A stretch of DNA of 64,000 bases from a virus. The translations under genes and the position numbers were made by a program. The notes beneath the pieces were generated by a model. That model did not search any database. It had not been told where the DNA came from and saw only the letters and a list, made by a program, of their open reading frames with translations. The DNA lies in IMG/VR virus record IMGVR_UViG_3300036770_003758, positions 38,211 through 102,210 of that record; one strand, written 5' to 3'. Shown here one piece after another: positions 36,832 through 43,207 of this stretch (its first letter is position 1; each line of letters starts with the position of its first letter).

Positions 36832-37641
36832 CTTTGATTATTCATACAATGTCTTCTATTTGAAGATTCTGTAGTTGTCTACAGTAGTAAACACTCGATA
36901 CTCGAGTGGTTTTTAATCAAAGAAACTGGTGCCCTCAACAACTTGGGAATTTATTGAGTTTTTTATTCTCTGCACTCAGTTGTAACCTATAGAATCTATC
37001 ACTGTTACAGAACCTACAACTCTACAGTTTTTTGTAACGAAGGTTCAATAGGTTGATTCTTTTAGATACCTTAGACCTGTAGCTACTCAGGAAAGGTTAC
37101 AACTGTAGTGCAAAAACTAATCAACCGCTGTGAGCTTTTTATCACAGATAATAGAGTATTACCTCTTAGCCACTAATTAACTTAAAAAAAGTTAAAAAGT
37201 GCAGTTGATTAGTTTGTTATGTAATAAGTGATAATCCTTAAAACATAACTGGCTGTGGTAGGTGAACAGCTTAAACACCAATAGATTTTACAGTTCTATT
37301 CAACTGGCTGCAACAGGCATCACAAAGCTAATATCAGATTATCCTGATATTGGTCAAGCTTTGTTTAGCCCCTCACCCGTTAGGGCATGTTGCAGCAATT
37401 TCTAGCTTAATCTACACTTATAGCCGACCAAAGCTATAAGCTGATTTAAAAAAGATTAAAATAGGTACATGTGGTAACGATACAATTTAGTACCGCTACC
37501 GGAATATTTAAAAGTGATAAAATTTGTCTTAAAACACTGGATTTGAGCCGCGAAAACTCAAATCACTTTGTAGTTGAAAGAGTTGTGATAAATGGTGTTG
37601 AGTGGTTAATACCCTCTACACACACTACACAACTCCTTCAT
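36832..37641 (-). ncRNA. Large structured RNA candidate, about 800 nt
   Basis: No ORF; more than fifteen perfect stems. Domain 1: CTTTGATTA/TAATCAAAG (36,832 and 36,914) around hairpins at 36,852, 36,869 and 36,892. Domain 2: TGCACT-CAGTTGTAACC (36,971-36,987) with GGTTACAACTG-T-AGTGCA (37,095-37,112). Domain 3: CTAATCAAC/GTTGATTAG (37,117 and 37,204) around three hairpins. Domain 4: GCTGCAACA/TGTTGCAGC (37,307 and 37,388) enclosing two 8-bp stems. Last: GAA-GAGTTGTG with CACAACTC-TTC, where a G-U favours the minus strand. Confidence 0.65.
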
Positions 37642-37654
37642 TGTCAGGTTTTTG

Positions 37655-37690
37655 TAAAAAACCAACTAAGGATCTACAAGAGATCCTTAG
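37655..37690 (-). terminator. Rho-independent terminator
   Basis: CTAAGGATCT pairs with AGATCCTTAG over a 5-nt loop, followed on the minus strand by TTGGTTTTTT. It overlaps the final codons of gene 37,674-37,964 and separates it from the large structured RNA. Confidence 0.75.
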
Positions 37691-37964
37691 CGGTTATCTT
37701 CACTCTGGCTTGCGCTTCATCAGCGCGAAGCCACTCTGAGGTGGCACTGGCTTTACGCCAGTTACCACTGAAGAACATCTTGTTCCCACTCTTTGATGCA
37801 ACAATCTGATCCCCCATCTCTTCCAGATGGCGAATCGAGACCAGGTACAAAGATTTGTCGTCTTTGAGGACGACCGCACCCTGTTCGGGTGCAACCTTTA
37901 CAACCTCTAGCTTATTTGGGACGCTAGTGCCCATTGCTTCGTTTACGAAGTCAATTGCTCTCAT
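37674..37964 (-). CDS. Hypothetical protein (96 aa)
   Basis: ATG at 37,964 gives MRAIDFVNEAMGTSVPNKLE; an earlier in-frame ATG is less likely. Beta-rich with a basic C-terminus (EAQARVKITAKDLL). GC-richer than its flanks. It is the first gene downstream of the operator-like repeats at 38.1 kb. Confidence 0.6.
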   Translation of the reverse strand: MRAIDFVNEAMGTSVPNKLEVVKVAPEQGAVVLKDDKSLYLVSIRHLEEMGDQIVASKSGNKMFFSGNWRKASATSEWLRADEAQARVKITAKDLL

Positions 37965-38106
37965 GTCTTTAAGGTTTTGAGAGTACAGGGGCAATATCGC
38001 CCACAAGTACAAGGGGGGGTTGGAATTGGGAAGCCTAAACTCTCTCTATTATATATAAGCTATATTATATTACGACTTGTATTTTAGCTCAAACTCTCAC
38101 TACAAG

Positions 38107-38129
38107 ATTATACGCGATCAGATATAATT
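38107..38129. repeat. 23-bp repeat, copy 1
   Basis: ATTATACGCGATCAGATATAATT (positions as given; 21 of 23 bases match copy 2). The outer ATTATA and ATATAAT halves make it an imperfect inverted repeat, as expected for a dimeric protein site. Confidence 0.65.
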
Positions 38130-38146
38130 CAACCTATATCTAATAA

Positions 38147-38169
38147 ATTATATGTGATCAGATATAATT
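38147..38169. repeat. 23-bp repeat, copy 2
   Basis: ATTATAT-GTGATCAG-ATATAAT followed by T; exactly 40 bp (close to four helical turns) from copy 1, so bound proteins would face the same side of the DNA. Operator or iteron. Confidence 0.65.
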
Positions 38170-38506
38170 TTAAGATACAAACTACCTAGGGGAGATCTTT
38201 ATCAGAAGATAAAGGTAGGGGGTATAAAAACTAAGTAGAGGTAATACGGGGATACAAGATCTATAAAAGCGTTCGCGTATAGATAGTACTCACCCAAAGG
38301 AGGATAAATAAGATGAAGAATTAGTAGGAGAACATTAGTACGTGTACTAGTTTATAAACTATCACGTAAAACCGTAATTATCTTTTCTTCGTCTTATGCT
38401 AATACGAACAATTTTTTTTTGACATAAGTTCGCAGAAGTTCCTACTTTTTTAAAAAAATATTAAAATATCTAAACTACGTAACATTTTTTGTTAACTATA
38501 CTAAAA

Positions 38507-38536
38507 TAAAAAAACCTAGGGCTTTTACACCCTAGG
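38507..38536 (-). terminator. Rho-independent terminator
   Basis: CCTAGGG pairs with CCCTAGG over an 8-nt loop, followed by TTTTTTT on the minus strand. It closes the transcript with the phosphatase and glycosyltransferases. Confidence 0.85.
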
Positions 38537-38567
38537 CTTAAACACTTGACCATGACAACAAAAAGGA

Positions 38568-39011
38568 TTATATCTTCAGCTTGTATTCTAGTATAAGGTC
38601 TTCTACAATACCGTCACCACCTTTAACTTCTAAGCGGTGTATATCTGGAACATCGTAAAATAAGATACTAGCGTCAAAAGGAATACAAGCATGTCTACTT
38701 AAGATTAAAGCTTCTTTATCTAAGAAGTAGTCGTCAGCACACATTAAAGTACTATCCCAATCTACATCTATTTTATGCTTGGCTTTAGTGTAGATATATT
38801 CAACACCTACTTTTTCAGCCCAAATTTTAGTACCTGGCCATTCATCTGCTGTACAGATAATAATTCTGTAATAATCAGATAATCTACGCAGTGCGCTAAT
38901 GTCTCTACAGTTAAATGTTTTAAACTGTTTGGAACCATCTGCACTTACGTTTTGATATGCTGGTGTAAGTACGCCGTCACAGTCAAGTATTATAGTAGTA
39001 ATTTTACTCAT
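38568..39011 (-). CDS. KdsC-like HAD phosphatase
   Basis: 147 residues. LDCDGVLTPA (Asp10, Asp12), CRDISALRRL, IIICTADEWPGTKIWAEKVG, Lys in TKAKHK, and CADDYFLDKEALILSRHA followed by KGGDGIVEDLI match KDO-8-phosphate phosphatase-type HAD proteins. Together with the two glycosyltransferases upstream it suggests nucleotide-sugar or glycan metabolism. The exact substrate cannot be read from sequence. Confidence 0.8.
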   Translation of the reverse strand: MSKITTIILDCDGVLTPAYQNVSADGSKQFKTFNCRDISALRRLSDYYRIIICTADEWPGTKIWAEKVGVEYIYTKAKHKIDVDWDSTLMCADDYFLDKEALILSRHACIPFDASILFYDVPDIHRLEVKGGDGIVEDLILEYKLKI

Positions 39012-39186
39012 CGTTTTTTACTTTTTCGTTGTCTTCTTCGGTAAGTAAAATAACGCGTAGTGGAATTTGAATGAGACCGTCAAAGTCTCCAAGTTTTACA
39101 AGTTCACCAAAGTCTAAAGTTACAGTAATGCTACGATCTACGCGAGTAGCTACTTTGGTAATTACGGCACCGTTTACATCAATCAT
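39004..39186 (-). CDS. Hypothetical protein (60 aa)
   Basis: MIDVNGAVITKVATRVDRSI then LDFGELVKLGDFDGLIQIPL: small beta protein ending in an acidic tail. Overlaps the phosphatase gene by 8 nt. Unknown role. Confidence 0.55.
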   Translation of the reverse strand: MIDVNGAVITKVATRVDRSITVTLDFGELVKLGDFDGLIQIPLRVILLTEEDNEKVKNDE

Positions 39187-39231
39187 GGTAAGTAAATTTA
39201 ATAGTTATTAATAGCAATAAAGATAAGTATA

Positions 39232-39855
39232 TTAAATAAATATTTGATTAAAACTTAAGATTGTTTTCCAACCTTGTCCGTATTTATTTATAAGAGCTGC
39301 TACAGTTTCTTCGTCATAGTATTCACGCAGTAATGCCCTAGCTTGTGTCACAGGGTGAGTATGTAACATGTGCCTATTGTAGACGTGCGTAACTTCTGAA
39401 GTATGATCTACGTACATGTTGTAACCTTTAGCGTTAGCCCTATAGCTCCAGTCTAAGTCAAAGCCCCAGTACGGCATGTTTTCATCAGCTTCACCTACGT
39501 CAAACAACAAGTTAGTTTTAAACATAGGTGCTGTAAATTCTATAAATGGAACTTTACCGGAACCAAATCGTATGTGAGGATGGTCAGAGTTAAACTGTGG
39601 ATGTACTGCACAAGCTAACTCATTTTGTTGAAGTACGTTTATTAACTTGTCTTTAGCACCGCGTTCAAACTCTACGTTGGTAATCCACCATACGTAATCA
39701 CAAGATGGTAGTTTACGTAGAGCTTCGTTAAAAGCTACTGCCATAGAACCTACTCCTTGGCGATCTACGTAGATGATGTCTTTCTTGTCAAAGTCTTTAG
39801 TTACGCTAGAACAAGTACCTTCATCGTACTCTAATACTAATGCGATTGTTCTCAT
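39232..39855 (-). CDS. Glycosyltransferase family 2-like protein
   Basis: 207 residues from ATG at 39,855. FNEALRKLPSCDYVWWITNV (donor domain with a VWWITNV metal-site strand in place of DDD), PFIEFTAPMFKTNLL, and YWGFDLDWSYRANAKGYNMY (the acceptor ED-type motif) fit a GT-A fold. Four-nt overlap with the GT4 gene. Probably adds sugar to a virion or cell-surface glycan, or to DNA. Confidence 0.75.
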   Translation of the reverse strand: MRTIALVLEYDEGTCSSVTKDFDKKDIIYVDRQGVGSMAVAFNEALRKLPSCDYVWWITNVEFERGAKDKLINVLQQNELACAVHPQFNSDHPHIRFGSGKVPFIEFTAPMFKTNLLFDVGEADENMPYWGFDLDWSYRANAKGYNMYVDHTSEVTHVYNRHMLHTHPVTQARALLREYYDEETVAALINKYGQGWKTILSFNQIFI

Positions 39856-40805
39856 AATGAAATTATTTTTTCTAGAAAACGTATGTCCCATCGAAAAGGT
39901 TTACACCCAGATCTCAGGTCTTCTAAAAATTCATGATCTGAATACATTTTATCGGCCCAGAATAATAATTCATCTATGTTATAATTGCAACGTACAGAGT
40001 TTTGTAAGTGGTGTAAATCTTCATCGCCGTTTATGATAGCTCTGCACACTGGCGTAGAACAGCTAATACTTTCTAGACCTACATAAGATCTACAGTCGTA
40101 TTTAGTAGCTTGTATTGTAAATAAACTTTTGTTGTAAAGTTCTACAAGATCTGTAGTATCAGCACCCTGTACATATAGGTCTGGAATATCGGTGTACCAT
40201 TGCATAGGATCTGCACCATAAGCTGCAATCTTTACGTCATACTTCTTTTTAAGGAACTGTGCTACACGAGGGCCTAGTGCATCTACATCTTTAGCTGGAT
40301 TCTGTGCGTTCCAGTTAGCAACAAGGATATATTCTCTATCTAGGTTCTTATTTATAAACTGTTCATCTACGCCAAGATCTATATAGTGCATTACGCTGTT
40401 TACGCCCATAGAACGCAATCTGTACATTAGCCAGTGACTAATAGTAATTATAGGCATACCGCTATAATATGCTTGCATACATTCTGTGTACCACGTAGTA
40501 TCACCTGGTTTAAATAGTTCTTCTGCCATTTGCAAGAATAAGAACTTCTTAACAGGATAGTCTTTAATAGCATTTGCTATAACTGGACTACCACATATAA
40601 CAACATCATATCCCAGTAAGTATAAGTTTGTACCAACAGTAGTGAACACCTTAAGGTTAGCCCATTTCATATCATCTTCGCTACCAGCTTCAAGACTGTG
40701 AAATACAACATGATGGCCTCTATCTTGTAATTTAGATGACATATCTATTAAAGACCTAACACCCCCATGTGGTCTTAAACAAGGAGATATGATTAAAATG
40801 TTCAT
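39852..40805 (-). CDS. Glycosyltransferase family 4-like protein
   Basis: 317 residues. MNILIISPCLRPHGGVRSLI is the classic GT4 N-terminus; ITISHWLMYRLRSMGV and IDLGVDEQFINK follow, then YILVANWNAQNPAKDVD, and YDCRSYVGLESISCSTPVCR in the place of the E(x7)E motif. This is the first gene of the leftward block, next to the divergent promoter. Confidence 0.85.
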   Translation of the reverse strand: MNILIISPCLRPHGGVRSLIDMSSKLQDRGHHVVFHSLEAGSEDDMKWANLKVFTTVGTNLYLLGYDVVICGSPVIANAIKDYPVKKFLFLQMAEELFKPGDTTWYTECMQAYYSGMPIITISHWLMYRLRSMGVNSVMHYIDLGVDEQFINKNLDREYILVANWNAQNPAKDVDALGPRVAQFLKKKYDVKIAAYGADPMQWYTDIPDLYVQGADTTDLVELYNKSLFTIQATKYDCRSYVGLESISCSTPVCRAIINGDEDLHHLQNSVRCNYNIDELLFWADKMYSDHEFLEDLRSGCKPFRWDIRFLEKIISL

Positions 40806-40824
40806 GATATATTTGATTTTGTCA

Positions 40825-40858
40825 CAAAATTAAACAAACTTTGTAAAAAATTTGCAAA
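40825..40858 (-). promoter_or_regulatory. Bacteroidota-type promoter, leftward
   Basis: On the minus strand TTTG (40,855-40,858) lies 22 bases before TAATTTTG (40,825-40,832), matching the -33 TTTG / -7 TAnnTTTG consensus used by Bacteroidota sigma factors. It faces the GT4 gene, 20 bases away. The plus-strand promoter for the structural genes must share this 57-bp gap; TTTG at 40,812 and AAACTTTG at 40,837 are weaker matches. Confidence 0.5.
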
Positions 40859-40862
40859 TGTC

Positions 40863-41219
40863 ATGAATATTAGTTTGAACTTTACAGATAAGGAAGCATT
40901 TTATAGACAAGTACTGAGATGCTTAAATGCTTTTGTAGAAGAAGATTGTCTCTTAACGCCTACAGAAGAGACGTTGCTCGTGTATGTGTTATGTACTCCT
41001 GGCCCTATAGAAGGTAGGGTGCGTAGAGTAATACTTCAGAAATCTAAGATGTCAACACAGTCTTTATCTGCACACATCAAGCGTATAAAAAATAAAGGTT
41101 GGCTTGATAAATATGGTATTCCAGATAAAGCAATTAAGCGTTTTCAAGATGAGCAAGAAGCTAAGTTCTCTATAACACTGTCTTATGGAAATAACGAAAA
41201 TACTAGCACAGGAGTTTAA
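40863..41219 (+). CDS. Winged-helix-like protein (118 aa)
   Basis: First rightward gene. LTPTEETLLVYVLCTPGP, then KSKMSTQSLSAHIKRIKNKG, resembles a winged-helix with a Ser-rich recognition helix. It could be a regulator of late genes or the small terminase subunit, both of which suit this position upstream of the packaging genes. Confidence 0.6.
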   Translation: MNISLNFTDKEAFYRQVLRCLNAFVEEDCLLTPTEETLLVYVLCTPGPIEGRVRRVILQKSKMSTQSLSAHIKRIKNKGWLDKYGIPDKAIKRFQDEQEAKFSITLSYGNNENTSTGV

Positions 41220-41544
41220 CTTATCAGAAGAGATAATTAAACTGGTAATCAAAGATTATTGGAAAGAAGTAAAAAGATATTGTTATAGGCCACATGAAAT
41301 TAAAGCTGGCTTAGTACTCGGTAGGATATTTAAACTTAACGTTAGGTACAAACAAGTAAAGCGGTACTCTTTTGAGTATGAAAGATCTGAGTACCCTAAG
41401 TATAGGATGCTAGCTGAATATTATAAAGAGATATGTCGTGTTCAAGAAAAATATGTAATGAACACACCCAAAAGACAAGCGGAAGTACAAAGATTAAATG
41501 AATACTATTTAAAACTTTTTTCAGATGGAAATAATGAAAGGTAA
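41185..41544 (+). CDS. Hypothetical helical protein (119 aa)
   Basis: MEITKILAQEFNLSEEIIKL then basic helices (YCYRPHEIKAGLVLGRIFKL). Overlaps both neighbours by 20-35 nt. A small terminase or DNA-binding role is possible because of position and basic character. Confidence 0.55.
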   Translation: MEITKILAQEFNLSEEIIKLVIKDYWKEVKRYCYRPHEIKAGLVLGRIFKLNVRYKQVKRYSFEYERSEYPKYRMLAEYYKEICRVQEKYVMNTPKRQAEVQRLNEYYLKLFSDGNNER

Positions 41545-42145
41545 TCAGAAGCTAAAAGAAAGTACGCTTCAAGATTTTATTGAAAGTAAAAAGGATAAAC
41601 CTAAGCAATTTGCGTTTGTAACCAGTAAAGAAGAAGCAACTTATAACTGGAGTGAACGTGAAAACATCCTTAAAAACCTTAACGATGAAGTTAAGGAAAA
41701 ACAAGTGTATAATGAAAGTATACGAGAACTTGATCCGATGTACGCTAATCTCAAGCCTACGGATAGTTATGTGCTTAGACTTTATGTTAAAGAAGCACTT
41801 CAAACAGAATCTGGGCTTATTATTAAGTCAGAAGAAAGGGTACAATCTGTACGTCAGGGTTCACATACACCTGGTGAACTTATTGCAAACCCTTATGATT
41901 TTGACTCGTTAGCTGTAGTAGTAGCGTGCCCTAGCTATGAGCAAAATCTTAAACCAGGAACACTTGTACAGGTAATTAGACCTAAAGCAGAAGTACTTGG
42001 TCAAGAGGTTGTAGGTTATGAGTATGGGTATGCGCATCCTAGCTATAGACTTGGTCAACTACCTAAGTCTTGTAGGGATCGTCATTTTGGATATTGTTTA
42101 ATGCCTTATAATAGGATAAAAGTTATCATAGATGAACAAGTTTAA
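41525..42145 (+). CDS. Hypothetical protein, C-terminal barrel (206 aa)
   Basis: The N-terminal half is charged and helical. The C-terminal half (LIANPYDFDSLAVVVACPS, then LKPGTLVQVIRPKAEVLG) has the spacing of a co-chaperonin-like beta barrel, as in phage Gp31-type proteins, but the similarity is only suggestive. An in-frame ATG at 41,534 is an alternative start. Confidence 0.55.
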   Translation: MEIMKGNQKLKESTLQDFIESKKDKPKQFAFVTSKEEATYNWSERENILKNLNDEVKEKQVYNESIRELDPMYANLKPTDSYVLRLYVKEALQTESGLIIKSEERVQSVRQGSHTPGELIANPYDFDSLAVVVACPSYEQNLKPGTLVQVIRPKAEVLGQEVVGYEYGYAHPSYRLGQLPKSCRDRHFGYCLMPYNRIKVIIDEQV

Positions 42146-42362
42146 ACTTGTACTTAAAGAACCGTTAAGGATACTGTACTTTATTCAAGGCCATATTCTA
42201 TGGTTTATACATAAGTACGCAATACTTAAGTTTTTAGAAAGGTCTATTGAATGCAACAACTGTTACAGATCAGGGTTTTGCACACACTGTGGGTGTGAAA
42301 TAGGTCCTATGTTTATGTCATCTATTAAATGTAAAAAAGATGTGGTCGAACAAGATAGCTAA
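42132..42362 (+). CDS. Small zinc-binding membrane protein (76 aa)
   Basis: ILYFIQGHILWFIHKYAIL is hydrophobic; ECNNCYRSGFCTHCGCEIGP supplies five Cys in a zinc-ribbon layout. Thirteen-nt overlap upstream and 23-nt overlap downstream. Role unknown. Confidence 0.6.
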   Translation: MNKFKLVLKEPLRILYFIQGHILWFIHKYAILKFLERSIECNNCYRSGFCTHCGCEIGPMFMSSIKCKKDVVEQDS

Positions 42363-42633
42363 CTTAGGTGAAGTTAAACCTAGAAGTATCCATCACGTAA
42401 AGTTTGAATATCTAGGTCCATCTAATATTAAGGAGTTAAAATCTTCTTGCGGTTGTTCTGTAGCTAAGTTTCAACAGAGGCTTATTACAGTTAAGTTTAC
42501 AACACCAGATTTTCCATCACATCTTAGGATATCTAAGATTAAAGAAACTACGGTGTCTAGAAACATTCGTGTAACTACAGAAGACGGTGATCAGCATTTA
42601 CTTACTATTAACGCCATCATTAAAGATGTCTGA
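42340..42633 (+). CDS. DUF1573-like protein (97 aa)
   Basis: LGEVKPRSIHHVKFEYLGPS and LKSSCGCSVAKFQQ are the DUF1573 signature (immunoglobulin-like ASH fold with SCGC). Such domains are widespread in Bacteroidota; the use in a phage packaging cluster is not understood. Confidence 0.75.
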   Translation: MWSNKIANLGEVKPRSIHHVKFEYLGPSNIKELKSSCGCSVAKFQQRLITVKFTTPDFPSHLRISKIKETTVSRNIRVTTEDGDQHLLTINAIIKDV

Positions 42634-43207
42634 TTTTGTAAGACCAGGGAATATTGATATAGATAACTTCTGGGAATTAAACCCGCAGTTAAAATATGTA
42701 CAACCTTTTAATAAGGTTAAAGACTCTAAGTTGATGTGGTCTATTTGGATGTGGTGCGATCCACATCAAGATAATAAGATTTATCGATTAGATCTTAGCA
42801 ATAAGCTTAATTCTATCAGGAACTACTACAAAAACTTTGATCCTGAAGATGAATTTACTGCTAGTTGTATTGAAGCGTATAATGTACATTGTTTATCACC
42901 AGCAGCGAGAGCGCTTAAAGAAGAAGAAAACGCGCTCAACATGCGTGCTGAAATGATACGTCTTGTGCGTGTAGAACTTCTTGATCGCACTAGAAAAAAC
43001 CCTATGTCTATGGTAGATAAAGATGTACAAGCGCTATGGGCTAAAGTAGAAGCGCTTCATGCGAATACCGCTAAAGCTTATCAGCAGTATGAAACTGCTA
43101 GAAAGATATTTGAAACAGAAACTGTAGCACCTAAAGTGTATGGTGGTAGAAAAGAAACAATACGCGAAAAAGGAGAACTGGTAATACCTAAAGAAGATTA
43201 TGAATAA
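42626..43207 (+). CDS. Conserved-type protein upstream of terminase (193 aa)
   Basis: ATG at 42,626 gives MSDFVRPGNIDIDNFWELNP. Helical, with long charged helices (KEEENALNMRAEMIRLVRVE, VEALHANTAKAYQQYETARK). It ends inside the start of terL. Position suggests a packaging accessory or small-terminase-like helical protein. Confidence 0.65.
   Translation: MSDFVRPGNIDIDNFWELNPQLKYVQPFNKVKDSKLMWSIWMWCDPHQDNKIYRLDLSNKLNSIRNYYKNFDPEDEFTASCIEAYNVHCLSPAARALKEEENALNMRAEMIRLVRVELLDRTRKNPMSMVDKDVQALWAKVEALHANTAKAYQQYETARKIFETETVAPKVYGGRKETIREKGELVIPKEDYE

Larger units (their letters stand above)
37965..38506. promoter_or_regulatory. Gene-free regulatory region, about 540 bp
   Basis: AT-rich segment upstream of gene 37,674. 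It holds GGGC-GATATT-GCCC near 37,990, the two 23-bp repeats at 38,107 and 38,147, CTTTATC-AGAA-GATAAAG near 38,200, ATCTATA/TATAGAT near 38,263, the palindrome AGTTTATAAACT near 38,349 and a 13-bp stem spanning 38,308-38,397. It is a candidate control region or replication origin. Confidence 0.5.

Noticed and set aside
38290-38325. Plus-strand leader peptide after AAAGGAGG
   Set aside because: The Shine-Dalgarno-like site is followed by ATG-AAG-AAT-TAG, only three codons, and this genome does not use SD sites.
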